64,000 nt of DNA from Cristatella mucedo (GCA_009760855.2 WPIO01000122.1:1019501-1083500), one strand, 5' to 3'; numbered from the stretch's first letter, positions 22,333 through 33,850 are shown. Made by a program: numbers and translations. Notes: generated from the letters alone by a model not told the origin.

Positions 22333-22405
22333 CTCATAAAGCACTTAGAAAGAGATTAAGTTTTCTGAGGGTGCTTTATCAAATACATTATTATAATTAA
22401 CAATA
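22333..22405 (+). mobile_element. LINE tail only
   Basis: Stem-loop tail with AGAGATTAAGTTTTCT and tatcaaatacattatta, followed by a TAG/TAA-rich tract. Confidence 0.65.
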
Positions 22406-22552
22406 GTAGTAGTAGTACTAATACTCATCTACATACCTGATAAGAACATCTAGCATAGAGCTCGTCCTAGAGTAGCACCTCCACATTCCATACAGACCCT
22501 ACAGTAGATAGGCTGGTCGAAAGCTTTTTGAGGATCGGTCTTTCAAGGTTCA

Positions 22553-22695
22553 GAAGAGCTTTTGCCAAACGTGCTCACCCTGACCAAGGTCAAGTTCAAG
22601 GCGGATGTATTTGATGACAGGTCACGGGCTCGAGGCCTGTGGCAAATGAGGAGCGAGAGAATAGAGTTTCAGTTTCCTGAGGGTCTATAACGATG
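22553..22695 (+). mobile_element. Degenerate SINE-A copy
   Basis: Box A/B-like order retained: gtgctcaccctgaccaaggtc, cacgggctcgaggcctg, then a gagagaatagag..ttcctgagggtc tail. A short insertion lies in the middle. Confidence 0.5.
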
Positions 22696-22699
22696 ATTT

Positions 22700-23330
22700 T
22701 TTTATATTGCCATTAAATTTCAGTCACTTTAGTGAGAAAGTCGGTTATTGGAATGTAGTGCAGCTACTTTTATTTGCATTCCATCATTATAGGATATACT
22801 TTTCTATGCTACTGAGACGGACGAGAGCAAACCCATACAATAAAAAGCTACAGACCGTCATCATCAACTAATTTATCACTGTATTTACCAAGGTAAAAAG
22901 TGTAGGTCTTCTTCATATGAAGGTTTTCATTGAGATTGTTTATAGAGTTTATTCATACACAATCCTGAACCTGGTTTGCACCTCCCACAGCATGAGGCAA
23001 ACAGGATTGCATCTAACAAACCTTTGAGCATCCAAGCAAAAAATGATTTCCATGTCAAAAGGCTTGGCTCTAGGTGGATCCGGCTAGCCGAAATGTATAT
23101 AAAACTGCTAACCATAAACTTTAAACAACTGCAATTTTCAATCGATACGCATTAAAAAAATTCGGATAAAGCCTTATCGTAAACAAGTGCAGAGCTAACC
23201 AAGAATGGCCAAAGAATGAACCAAGAATGTACAATTCCACTACGTTCTTGCTTCTAGACAACCACAGAGAGCTTGTTCGGTGGTAACAGGCTGGGTTGTG
23301 CACAGCTGAATACATGAGGCTGAGCTAACC
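22700..23330. other. No gene recognised
   Basis: AT-rich intronic sequence; short minus-strand frames (22,927-23,315) show no domain. Confidence 0.3.
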
Positions 23331-23334
23331 TCCA

Positions 23335-24285
23335 CAAGCTGCCTGTTGCTGGCACTTGACCTACAACTTTGAGTTTACAAGATCTGCAAGCAATAAGTCA
23401 CAGAATTCCAGATACGAAGTCATAGATGCACGGAACAACTTGGTTGCATCATTGCTGTCTACGCAGGCCCAAACTTAGCGAAACTACTTAGCTCAAATTT
23501 GGCCCAACTTGGCTGTGAAGTTGATGTGCTACTCTGGTCGAAAGTCACATTACAGCAGGACACTTAAAATGTTGAGCATGAGATTCGAAAACTACCTTGA
23601 CCGAGCCACATTAGATGAATAGGTTTGCGAATCGCTGAGTGGCATGAGGTTCCCCGATAACTAGTAAGTTGGTTTCACAACCATTCACTTTGAAAACATC
23701 TGTTACCATACAAGTGAGGATGTCAGCAATACGTGCAGCAAGGAAGTTGACAAAGTCGAGTGTTTGTGAAGGCAGGGAGGTATCCCAGCATGTCTATGGT
23801 TGCTTGTCATCGGCTCAGAAACAATAGCATAGGTTGATCTTGGCAATTACACTGACAAAAGGCAGGTTACAAACAGTGAAATAAAAGTGGTCAAAGCACT
23901 GTACCATGGCTACCAGGTAATATATAGCGGCTCCTCGGACGATCTTTGCCAATTAACATTAATGCGTTGGAGTCTATGCTAGCTTATGTAAGAGCCTCTT
24001 TCGCATAATGGCAGAAGAGCCTTAAAGGCTATCGCCACTGCTTGCATCACAATAAAAGATCGCCCACCACATTATTGGAACCCGTGACTTCAGGAATAAG
24101 GAAGTAAAAGAAGCGCCTTACCTACTGTGCCTTCACAGCTCACCATGATCATCAGTTTTATCCTTAAGATAGGACCTGAACAATTGCAGAGCGAAGACAA
24201 TCATAACAAAGCGAGTATAGAAAAGCCTATGAAAGATTTGGGTGATCATTTACATCTAACACTTCTGAAAGATCAAGCAAAACTT
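23335..24285 (-). mobile_element. Old LINE copy split by a SINE-B
   Basis: Minus-strand RT remnants at 23,335-23,935 and 24,150-24,285 (the latter around the QWFRSYL-coding region). The SINE-B at 23,975-24,145 separates them. Confidence 0.55.
23975..24145 (-). mobile_element. SINE-B copy
   Basis: Minus strand: GGTGAGCTGTGAAGGCACAGTAGG head, B-like region, then the AAGGCTCTT..AAGAGGCTCTTAC body as in the copy at 2,833-3,043. Confidence 0.55.
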
Positions 24286-24289
24286 GCAT

Positions 24290-24375
24290 ATGGTAATGAT
24301 AATAATAAGAAGAATAATACACTTGAAAAAGTGCCCTCAGAGAACTCAATCTCTTCCTAGGTGCTTTACCTAGCT
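24290..24375 (-). mobile_element. LINE tail only
   Basis: (ATA/ATT)n, then the gaaaaagtgccctcagagaactcaatctctt arm and its partner on the minus strand. Confidence 0.65.
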
Positions 24376-26635
24376 ACTAAAGCTATTCTGCTGTTATACA
24401 TATAAACTGTCAAACTCTTTCTACTCTTTTGAGCGTTTCTAGCCCCTCCCGGAATTTGTTTCTGGAATTCAAAGTTATTGTTAACATCGCATATGGGCTC
24501 GGATACTGTTAAGAAATGTTTCTGAAATACATGCTTACGGTGAGACCAAGCCATGCTGAACAAAACATTACTTATTAGTGGACAGCTGAAAGCTTACTGC
24601 TTATAGTTGAGTCAGTGTCGAGCGGCCTACCCATCCAAGCCGACCAACCCAATCACTCACCCAACGGCCTTCGTTTTGCCCACTCCTTGTTATTTGTTAG
24701 GTGTGATGGTGCATGCCTATTATCTTTCCCGGATCGTCCTTCAAATACATTCCGAGCTTGGGATGGTGTCTCCAGGTTTCGATAGTATAATTAATCAACG
24801 ATGGCCTACCCCAAGCTGCCTTGGCAGACAAAACAGGCTTGCTTGCTATTTCCTGCAGTTAAGTAACTTTAACTTAGTGGTCATCAGGTCTACTATAACC
24901 CTGGCAGCCCATAATAAAGCTGATCTTAGGAACTATTGCTCTAGTCACAATAACCCCTCGTAAAACGTGATGCAGCAACTGATAATGGCCTAGACTAGTT
25001 CAATTTGACCGATACCTAAATGAAATCTCAACAATCATCTGACCATAATCATCAAACCCATACATAACACTAAATCAATCAAAACAGGTAGTGGAGTCGC
25101 TGTTATTACAAGCTTATTCCTTAATTGAAGCCATTTGCAGTTTCCTCGAAGGAGTCTTTTGAATTTATTGTTTTGAGTTCATCCGACAATCTGCTAATGT
25201 TGGCAGTGGTCTGTCGCCCCCTCCCAATTGCAAAGACCTTTATCTCAGATTTCTCTACTCTCATTTTGATTCTGTGTGCAAGAAATCGATGTTTCCTAGC
25301 AATGAGTATTTTGAAATTCATCTTCATAACTTTTCTGCAGCCTTAAGCACCGAGTGTCGTGTATCGTGATTGGTAGAATGCTGTATAAAAACTAGCTGCC
25401 GTGCTGGACGAGTTTGACATTTGAACTTGGCTAGAGAGAAGTGATTTAACTAAGAGGTACTTGTTTCCAGGAAGCCGTGAAGGGCACGGCTGCTCACCCA
25501 AAGTAGAGGAGGCTCTGCTAAAATACATGCTCACCCAGAAGTTGCCTATCATTTAGAAAGTTACTAGTGAACAAGCAGACAGCACAAGATACCACTCCCT
25601 GAGGTACGACAGAGCAGGTAGACCATGGCTGTACAGGCACCATTGCTGCTGAAGCTGCCACTCCCATCGCCACAAGCCACCACCATCTCCGCTGAAGCTG
25701 CTGCCTGATACTGCTGCCTCTGCTCCTGCCGCTGAGCTGCTGCTGCTACTGAATAACAGCAAGCGCAGAAGGTCACAGTTTCCATGGGTAATGCCTGATC
25801 CGGCCGGTTCAAGCTACCGAGCATAGAAGAATCGGTAACTTGGTAGGCCTCAAGGCAGCAGCAGTAAGGCTTGTGCAGCAAAGATTTTGCTTATATCTAA
25901 CTCTCACAAATCATACCGTTAGCAACAGCACATCGCAATGTTAAGACCTCTGGAATGAGTAATATTATACTATGAGGCCTTTTTATATAATTATTCTGCT
26001 GGTCAGATTAAGTTGGTTGGTATTAACTTTCTCAGGCTCATGAAAATTCCAATAGTTGGAATTGACGCAAAGAGATTTGCATTACTTCACCGTTGCTCAG
26101 TCCACTAGTTGGTCAGGATACATGGGCCCCAAAGGAATCGACTGATGGGTTCGGGCTGTATTGAGAAGTCCCAGTCAAGCCATCAAGATTGAAGTCAGAT
26201 AAATTGTGAATACTTCTGCCAACTTAAGGGTATTCGTCTGCACGCCTAGCACTTTCGTATAGACCAGCACCAACAGGAAATTTTTTGGTCAGGCATTTCA
26301 TAGTACACTTATCAATCAATGTTAATCTCTCAGGAGCAGCTACATAAAAATCAGCTAACACACACCGTGGCAATGGCTTGTTAATAATCCAGGCCATACG
26401 CCCATGTGGAAAGGATTTTTTGCATAGCTCAGACAATCCGTTTAAAACCCCACAACACTGAAAAAATGAGCAGGCACCAGATGGAGGTTGGCCTCTTTAA
26501 GTTGGACGTTATCACTAAATCTACTGCATATATCTCTTATACAGCTCTGCTGTATTGTAGATTTACACTAGCACAGACTTCCTCGCTTTTATTTACCTCT
26601 CTATAAAAGTCCATTGCTTTCCAAATTCCGAGGTA
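24376..26635. other. No gene established; CAG-rich patch at 25,560-25,860
   Basis: Several open frames overlap in a CAG/GCTG-rich patch (25,553-25,881), e.g. a minus-strand frame rich in Ala, Gln and Ser. Low-complexity composition explains the open frames; no splice sites of the quality seen for the gene's exons were found. The rest is AT-rich intron. Confidence 0.35.
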
Positions 26636-26639
26636 TAAC

Positions 26640-27850
26640 AAGATATAATAATAATAATAATATTGCACTTGATAAAGCGCCCTCAGAGAACTTAATCTCT
26701 TTCTAGGCGCTTTACATTTGCTGCAAAGTGATACGCAATAGAATAGTAAGTAAAATCATGCTTGAAAAACAAACAAAATGAATAACATGGTTAGGGGTTA
26801 CATGCACTGGGTCAGCATGCAAATGTGGTTAGTGGCAGCATGAACAGTGTCAGCACGCATAAGCACATCGAGGACGAATCACATGGACCCACTAAATGCT
26901 GTCCTAAATAGGTATGTTTTTAAGTTTCTTTTAAATGTGGTCAGGTCAGGGGATGTTCTGATGCAGGTCGGGAGGGAGTTCCAGGCTGTGGGAGCATACG
27001 AGCTAAATGCACGGTCTCCAAAGGATTTAAGGTTTGTACGAGGTATTTCTAGACTGTTGGATTCCGAAAAGCAAGTGGTACGATGCTTTGCCTGATGGGG
27101 TAGTATATCTGAAAGATAGGCTGGAGCCATAGAATGAAGAGACCTAAAAGTGAGCGACAAAACCTTGAAGTCAATCCGTTGCTTGACTGGTAACCAGTGC
27201 AGGTCGGCGAGAAGTGGAGTAATGTGGCAACTGCGACGCTCACGACAGACAAGCCTAGCTGCAGAGTTTTGCACCAGCTGCAATCGCCTGATCGCACATG
27301 CTGGTAGGCCAGTTAGCAGTGAGTTGCAGAAGTCGAGACGAGATGTCACGAATGCATGGACCAACTTGGACGTGGTATCCTTATCTAAACAAGCTCTAAT
27401 TTTAGCAATGTTATGAAGCTGAAAATAGGCTGATTTGACTGTGGAGCTGATGTGGTCGTCTAACGAGAGGTCGCTTTGGAATATGACACCTAGATTTCGA
27501 GCTGATTCAACTGGAGATATGCTGGCAGAGCCAATTTTGAAAGTCAGCCTTTCCAATTTCTGAATAACACTAGGTTTGCCCATAACTAGTAAGTTAGTTT
27601 TATCATCGTTTAGTTTTAGAAAATTTGCTGCCATCCATGATCGGATGTCATCAATGCATGCAGCAAGTGAGTTGAGAGAATTTGAGGTGCTCGAAGGCTG
27701 GGAGGGATCAAAGCAAAGGTACAACTGAGTGTCATCCGCATAGAAGTGAAAGCCTAGATTGTGCTTGGCAATCACATCAGCAAGAGGGAGAGTATAAACG
27801 GTGAAAAGGACCGGACCTAGCACAGAGCCCTGAGGTACTCCATATTTTAG
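26640..27850 (-). mobile_element. Best-preserved LINE copy: 314-codon open RT C-terminal half
   Basis: The minus-strand frame 27,823-26,879 is open over 314 codons. It starts at GSVLGPVLFTVY, carries FHFYADDTQLYL with the catalytic Asp pair, the DKTNLLVMGKPS region, LDFCNSLLTGLPACAIRRLQ and the C-terminal SFGDRAFSSYAPTAWNSLP motif shared by CR1, L2 and Rex1 LINEs. The 3' UTR, stem-loop (26,670-26,720) and (TTA)n follow. 5'-truncated just before the GVPQGS motif. It encodes part of a reverse transcriptase working by target-primed reverse transcription. It closely resembles 37,835-38,695, indicating recent activity. Confidence 0.93.
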
Positions 27851-28430
27851 AGATAGGAGAGTTAAACAAAATTTGGAGTGAACAAGGTTAGAGGTGAAGC
27901 AGTTGATTACCGAATCGAGCTCCAGCTTAAGACTCCAATATTATCGAATGGCTGCAGTGAGATAGCTAATTCGGTAATAACCAAGTTCAATATTTGAAGC
28001 GTCTAAACTAAGCTGCGACTTACTCTCATTGTCATCTTAATTAATCCAGCACTAGAGTTAATGTAAACGCTTGAAAGTCCCTATATAACCAATGTCAAGT
28101 TATCCAAAAATGATCATGCAGCTTAAAAACGTATCTTATGTGAATTGCAGCCAACCAGACTTAGAGATTCACGAAAATGGCAGCTCACATGCAAAACTCA
28201 GGCTCAATGATGAAAGGAAAGAAACCCCAGCAAGTCAGTAAACATGCTACCTATGGCACTTTATTGCACTGTACTATATTCTCTACTATCACATACAGCA
28301 GTCTGCATAACGGATTAGAAAATATGGCAAAGTTCTGCATAGACTTACAATAGGACAAGAGAATAAATACTTCGGGCTCACCCAACTGGCCAAATCAGAT
28401 ACAGAACGAACACAAGTGATTATTGCTTAC
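27851..28430. other. Intron, no gene
   Basis: AT-rich; no recognised feature between the LINE and exon 2. Confidence 0.4.
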
Positions 28431-28556
28431 CAACTTGACATCCAGGACCATACCAGCCCTTTTCACAGCCGTTAGGACAAAACCCATTGAGAACATTGCA
28501 TGGTGCACCGTTCAAGCAATGGTACGGAAGAGATGAAGCAAGGTCGCATAGCAAAG
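28431..28556 (-). CDS. Exon 2: EGF-like domain
   Basis: A 126-base exon, phase 1 at both ends, with acceptor TTGTAG before 28,556 and donor GTAAGC after 28,431. It encodes the end of the signal peptide and an EGF-like repeat whose C-terminal half is typical of MEGF-type repeats (FCPNGCEKGWYGPGCQ, residues about 25-40 of the exon). EGF repeats mediate extracellular protein contacts. Some N-terminal cysteines of a classical six-Cys EGF seem to be missing, so the module may be a half or MEGF-like repeat. The domain identity is seen directly; the binding partner is unknown. LINE copies lie on both sides (26.6-27.9 and 29.0-29.8 kb). Confidence 0.75.
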
Positions 28557-28974
28557 CTACAAGGTAAACCCGACAAAAACGTCAAACTTAAGTCTACAAC
28601 TTTTTGCTAACAACAGAACATTCAATTTCGTTGACGTCACAGATGCACTTCAGAGAGCCAAACGAACAAACGATGGTCTATGAATGGATATGCCTGTATC
28701 ATGACCACAGAGAGGCAACATCATATGATTATAATGAAATAAGCACCTATTTATTGAAGCGTCTTTTGAGAACCAAGGCACTTCCCATGTTGTGGAAGGG
28801 AACCATATCAATATGGTAAGTGATAACAGGCACTGCTTCAGCAAACATAAGCACAAAAAAGGACGGTTTACATGGAACCAACAAAGGCTATGGAATTTTC
28901 AGCTTCAGTTTAACTAACGCCAAGTAAAGGAATTTCATGATGTCAGTCTGGAGTGAGCTCCAGGCTTTGCCGGC

Positions 28975-29770
28975 CTAATACTAATAATAATAATAACAAT
29001 AATGCACTTGATAAAGAGCCCTCGAAAAACTCATTCTCTTTCTAGGCTCTTCACATTTGCTGCAAAGGGAAATGCAATTGAATGGTTAGTGGTATCATGA
29101 TTGATAAACAACATGAATAATATGGTTAGGGGTGGCATGCATGAGGTCAGCATGCAAGTGTGGTTAGTGACAGCAAGCACAGTGTCAGCAAGCATAAGCA
29201 CATAAAGGACGAATCACAGGGACCCACTAAATGCTGTCATCAAATAGGTGCCTTTTTAAGTTCTTTTAAATGAAGTCGCGTGAGGGGATGTCGTGACGCA
29301 AGTAGGGAGTGAGTTCCAGGCTTTAGGAGTATATGAACTAAATGCATGGTCTCTAAAGGATTTAATGCTTGTACGAGGTATTGGTAAACAGTTAGTTTCC
29401 GAAAAGCTGGTGGGACGATGCTTAGCCTGGCTGGTGAGTGGATCTGATAGGTAGGCTGGAGCCAGAAAATGAAGGGACCTAAAAGTGAGGGACAAAACTT
29501 TGAAACAGAAGCGTTGCTTGACTGGTAACAAGTGAACGTCGGCGAAAAGTGGTGTGATGTGGCAACTGCAATGCTCACAACAAACAAGCCTATCGGCCGA
29601 GTTTTGCAAAGCATACGAGGTAAAGATACGGGTTTCCAGCGAATTTGAGGTCGGTTTGAGGCGCTGCTGAACGACATACGTCAGAAGAGTGGGTGGTGTG
29701 ATCCTTAGCCTGGTTATTAAGTAGTTTGGATAGGTAGGCTAGAGCGATAGAATGAAGGCATTTAGGCCAT
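28975..29770 (-). mobile_element. LINE copy plus a short second LINE fragment
   Basis: 28,975-29,620: (TAA)n, stem-loop tail, 3' UTR and RT C-terminus (about 117 codons open at 29,256-29,609 with a break). 29,620-29,770: a second, duplicated C-terminal piece in the same orientation, so two copies abut. Confidence 0.75.
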
Positions 29771-29904
29771 GCACTGTACGTGCACCAAAGACTCAGCACA
29801 GCAGTCTGTCAGGCAACGGTATCACCATGCATCACACTACCAAAGGTGCAAAAGCAGCCTCTGTCTTTATTGTGCATGATGGTGAAAATGCTATGGCAGG
29901 TGGC

Positions 29905-30962
29905 TTCAATAAACATTGATTTGCTTGAGCAGTTGTCCTGTGAGTCTTTGATAGTTCGCATAACCTATGGACCTGTTCCATCTTTTCACAGCTTCTACTC
30001 TCCCCATTAGCCTAATTATAGGCTACTCGGCTTTCATTCTAATGCAGACGATATAGTTGCTGTTTGTCTGCTTCAAACCCTACTTGACCTCCCACACCTC
30101 AATTCCTCTCAACTCGGATACAACTTGTAAGCAGACATTTGTTCTTTGATGGCAGCTAACTTTATCAAAAAGAATAACGGCAATTGAGCCTTATCCATTA
30201 CGTGAAAACCTCGAATCATTCAGAAACTGTACAGCCGAACCTTTAAGCTGGCTCTGTCGGCAGGTCACGACAAGACAGCTTAGTGAGTCTGGGTCCTGTG
30301 TTCTATATGTCCCTTTAACAGAAAAAAGAAAAGTTTAGGCATGCTTAAGTAATGATCCGGGAGCAAAATTGGTCCCTGAATTTATGACATCGAGTCATTG
30401 TAGCTTCAAGATCTAACTCTCCTTTCATGACTTCCCACCTGACAAGAGAAAACTCAGCAGCTACACTGCTACAACAAGACACCACACTCTCGATCTGCAC
30501 TGGATGCCTGGCAAGCACAAAGACTAGTCACAGTCAAGGTCAAGTCACACACTTTTGGGTGCTTTCATTCGCTTATGTTGGCTTACCGACTCAAGACACT
30601 CACTCTTCTTACACCTCAAGCTTTCCATTATTAGATCAGCATTTGTCACTCATACCACTTAGTCATGCCTCAAACCAATTTATTATTATATTTTATTTCA
30701 CAGTCTTTGAAGACCTTGCAATCAGTTTCTATGCTCTTAACGTAAGGAACAAGATCGGCAAAGACCACGGCATCCCCAATTTTGACGATATAATGAGAAA
30801 CAAAAACCAACGTGTTCCTTGCTCAAGTTTTCCATTTGAGTGAATACTTTTGAGGCACTCGTTCAAGCTAAAATTGCACAAAAGTGTAGCCTTAATCTTA
30901 CTTTGGAGAATGGATGGAGTGCCAAGGAAAAGCTTAAGTATTCTTAGGGTGCTTTATCAAAA
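29905..30962 (+). mobile_element. Old LINE (related, diverged subfamily), left copy of the segmental duplication
   Basis: RT remnants: a GFHSNADD-like motif near 30,040, then NSSQLG..SLMAANFIKK (compare AANFLKL in the main family). The end is a diverged tail (gtgccaaggaaaagcttaag, then gggtgctttatcaaaa). Matched along its length by 49,430-50,512, flanks included. Confidence 0.65.
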
Positions 30963-31220
30963 TGTCTGAGTTGTGATTAGCCACACCCACGGAGAGCTCA
31001 GCAAATCCCCTGCAGATGCAATGTGAAAGACAGCAGCCTAGTATCACCATAATAAAACATTACAAACATCATTGTGCACGAGTTTGAAACAGAGCTTTAG
31101 AGGTTTACAAGTGAGGTAAGCCGCTTTCAAAGTGTGCAGCTGCTAACTCTCGCATCTCGGTCCAATGGCCAGGGTCCACAGATGATATAATGGAGCTACC
31201 TCCCTCTGGGCAGTCTCCTT

Positions 31221-31264
31221 CTGCCTTAAATCTCTCCCTCTCACTCTCTCTTGCTCTCTTTCTT

Positions 31265-31322
<58 letters not shown>

Positions 31323-31460
31323 GCTCTCTCACTCATCCATTGCTACCTCCCTCTCTCTCCCTATCTCTCTCTCTCCCTGGCATGCCTGCCCACACACACG
31401 CAAACACACACACATGGAGACACAGACACACTGACACACACAGACTAACACATGCTCAAA
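31221..31460. repeat. Compound (CT)n/(CA)n microsatellite
   Basis: A long interrupted CT run at 31,221-31,378 followed by CA-rich DNA to about 31,460. The open frames across it are artefacts of the repeat. Confidence 0.95.
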
Positions 31461-31479
31461 TGGGCAGAGCCACAGAGCA

Positions 31480-31495
31480 GGGGGCAATTGCCCCC
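31480..31495. repeat. 16-bp perfect palindrome
   Basis: GGGGGCAATTGCCCCC. It lies in a segment present only in copy 1 of the segmental duplication. Function unknown. Confidence 0.6.
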
Positions 31496-31982
31496 TCCAT
31501 GGACAGAGGAAATTACCAATATACTGGGCGAATTTCCCCAGGATCAAGGGGCAAGATCAGTACCTTGCACTCCCCAACCTGAAAATCTTGGCTCAGCCTG
31601 TGCACATCCACACACTCACACACAGGCGAACACACAAACAGGCGTGCCTCATCAAACACACATTCATTTGCTGTCTCCAAGCTCATCAGATTGTTTAGGG
31701 CCTCGTAAATTATGAAGAAATAATTTTAAAAGATTAATTTGCAACTAAATAGCAGTAGGCAGTCAGCCAATGGGGAATGCTATCCGGATTAAGAGGCTGG
31801 AACTGCAAACTATTTGAAGGGCACTCAAACACTAACTGTAGGTAATCCCATTTCAGCAATCGAGGCAAAAAGGCTGTCGCATACGGACTGAAAATCAACT
31901 GCTGACTGACTAGGCAGTAAAATAATACTGTGTATTGAGGAGCAGTCATACAAGACTAACATAGCCAGGAGCACTAGCTTAC

Positions 31983-32046
31983 CAATGAGTATGCTGCAGT
32001 ATCCTAATCGGAGCACTCTGCCACTTCGAAATGTACTCTGGACCAT
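31983..32046 (-). CDS. Exon 1 (coding part): start codon and most of the signal peptide
   Basis: The ATG at 32,046-32,044 opens a 21-codon stretch with an Arg-containing N-region (R at residues 7, 10 and 13) followed by a hydrophobic run (LGYCSILI). A strong GTAAG donor follows base 31,983. Joined in phase 1 to the next exon, it continues ALLCDLASS before the first EGF cysteine, giving a convincing signal peptide with an intron inside it. The frame is open upstream to about 32,200. A good acceptor (TTTCAG, exon starting 32,140) precedes it, so this may be the second exon of the mRNA, with a 5' UTR exon further right near the GC-rich block at 32.7-33.8 kb. The first Met giving a signal peptide was chosen over the one at 32,202. 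Confidence 0.5.
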
Positions 32047-32639
32047 TTGGTGTGCCGATGCCTCAGAACGGAGTCGCAGGTCTCTGGCTGTCAAGACTTG
32101 CAGCTCAGGTCTCTTTGATACTGAAATAACGCTCAGAATCCTGAAATGATTGGAGTGAGCAGTGCATAATTGAGCATGCATGTCAACGTACTTGCAAGAC
32201 ATGTGTGAGACCTACAGGTTGGACCACGGAATTCGCATCGTACGCTTAGGCCTGCACAAATAGGTGTTTATGGAAGCCGGCAGCTCCTGGAATGCACTCT
32301 GGCTTATCGCTCTCTGATTATCGGAACTATCAACCGGAAAGACCTTCACTTGCCAGCATGTGTAGTATTTCGGCACTCAGTACTTACCCAATGCACCACC
32401 GTCGGCGCTACTTCCTGGTCGCCCGCCAACAAAGAGAAACACCTAAATGAATAGACCCAGCACCAATACATCCGACTGCTACGACGTGGGTCAAGGACAC
32501 ACGAGGTCGATCCGTCTTGCATGAGGCTCACTAATATGCAGTGTGTACACTTGTTCGTGGAGTAGCTTGGCGGCTTTTAATGGTAAAGAGCTCATAAAAA
32601 ATTACTATTGTTTGACGCCATAGTAGCTGCTGAAAAATG

Positions 32640-33850
32640 AGGATGCTGGTATCGAAAGACCTTAGGTGCCTGCCTCGGTTGACTACGACCAACAGCAGGG
32701 ACGTAACGCGCTCGCTCTGAGCAGGCCTGTAGCCTTCTCCCACCGGTTCGGCCCGCTGGGATTTAGCTCACTGTGTAAGCTAAAGCGATGCTAGGCGTGC
32801 TGGCTTTATGAGCAGCTTGCCACAAAAGCCAGCCGAGCCAGGCACAACAATGGGCACCGACCATCGTAAGCGCATCAATTGAATATTCAAGAATACTCAG
32901 CTGGCGTGCGTCACACTGGCGCCGTCCGGCTGTGGAGCGCGACCCGGACCAATGCGTTTGACCTGACTTGGCTTCTAACAGGCGGCAACCGTGTTGGATC
33001 TCTTTCGGGGCTCGGCGCGCGATGGCGACGAGGAAGGACGAAGCCCCCACAAGCGTGCTGCAGTAGTGACGCCGACAGCTGTATTGTATCGTACTCAGGC
33101 AAACGCGAGAGAGCGATCGTACATACGTATGTAGAAGCCGTCGTGGAAGCAGCTATGGAGCGCTAGTAGAGAAGAGAAGAGAAAGTGAGCGAGAACGGAA
33201 AGCGAGGGGTACGAGGCTGTAACCAGTATGCCCATTAGCCAGGCGAAATGGTCCGGCTAGGGCGGAAGCGCATTGTGGGCGTGACCGGTTGACGGAGAAA
33301 GGCTGCTGCGAACAGTCGTATCGTGCGTCTCTGTCGCGCGCGAACTTCGTGCTATTTTAAAGCGGCGTGGAAGCAGTACTTCGTCCTAGACACACCCGAG
33401 TCACTGCATTCGTCGCTCGTGGCGTAGAGGATCGCTTTTATTACTATTCAAATCTTAAGTTTGCGTTTTTTGAGAGTGCAGGTTTACTAGATCGGGGGGG
33501 GGGGACACGCCGGTACTCGGCCGATGCAGGCAGACCGGTATTGTCTTCTGCTAACCCTACGGTGGAACAGCTGGTGGTTGCGACCTGGGGACGGGCCAAA
33601 GTGGCTGTTTGGAAGCACTGTAGGTGCCTGCGAGAGTGCATGTCTTTGTGAGCCAGCTTCAGTGTTCTGCGTGTTGTTGCGGAGGTGCTCTTGGGAGAGC
33701 ATTAACCTACCAAATTTGCGTGAGCCCTCGCTTCTGTCCTGTCCGAGCCCTTAAGCAGCGCTGCGTCTCCCGCGTTGTACTCGCCTCAAAGCAGTGTGGA
33801 GGCGCTACACAAGCGATACCGCTGCAGATATAGCATAGAAATTCCGGGTA
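32640..33850. other. GC- and CpG-rich block upstream of the minus-strand gene
   Basis: Sharply more GC- and CpG-rich than its surroundings, with an 11-base G run near 33,494. It starts about 0.6 kb upstream of the predicted start codon at 32,046, so it could hold a promoter or 5' UTR exon. Part of it (33,012-33,290) is a dispersed repeat (family G), so some of the GC richness comes from a mobile sequence. Confidence 0.4.
33012..33290 (+). repeat. Family G dispersed GC-rich repeat, copy 1
   Basis: Shares with 43,955-44,372 (inverted) and 58,757-59,035 the sequence GCGCGCGATGGCG..., GAAGCCCCCACAAG, an ACGGCTGTATT-like block, a purine-rich GAGAAGAGA block and a terminal gggcgtgac. Class unknown. 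Confidence 0.65.

Larger units (their letters stand above)
686..32046 (-). other. Six-exon gene for a predicted secreted EGF-FTP-EGF-FN3 protein (span)
   Basis: Six coding exons on the minus strand (31,983-32,046; 28,431-28,556; 20,951-21,181; 14,766-14,996; 3,527-3,679; 686-1,029) join in frame to 1,149 bases, 382 codons plus stop. Every internal exon is flanked by phase-1 introns, the usual arrangement for shuffled extracellular modules. Domain order is signal peptide, EGF-like, fucolectin/tachylectin-4/pentraxin (FTP) lectin fold, a second Cys-rich EGF-like segment, FN3-like. No membrane segment is seen, so the product is probably secreted. In other invertebrates EGF plus FTP or F5/8C modules also occur in MEGF-like and receptor tyrosine phosphatase ectodomains, so further exons left of the window could add a membrane anchor. 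The introns (up to about 11 kb) are filled with LINE and SINE copies, the copia element and a hAT remnant. Exon joins are my reading of splice sites, without transcript evidence. Confidence 0.6.
29905..32440. repeat. Segmental duplication, copy 1
   Basis: Matches 49,430-52,830 in the same order: LINE remnant, unique flank, (CT)n, (CA)n, a shared stretch ending near 'actcaaacactaactgtaggta' (31,820-31,850), and a second shared block 32,255-32,430 versus 52,630-52,825. Between the shared blocks, copy 1 has exon 1 of the secreted-protein gene where copy 2 has PUF60-like exons. Confidence 0.65.

Noticed and set aside
25553-25881. Candidate coding exon rich in Ala, Gln and Ser (minus)
   Set aside because: CAG-rich low complexity, several frames open at once, no good splice sites, no domain.
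31190-31715. Long open frames rich in Leu/Ser, Arg/Glu and Thr/His
   Set aside because: They are translations of CT and CA microsatellites. The same holds at 50,647-50,939, 58,492-58,692 and 58,724-59,230.
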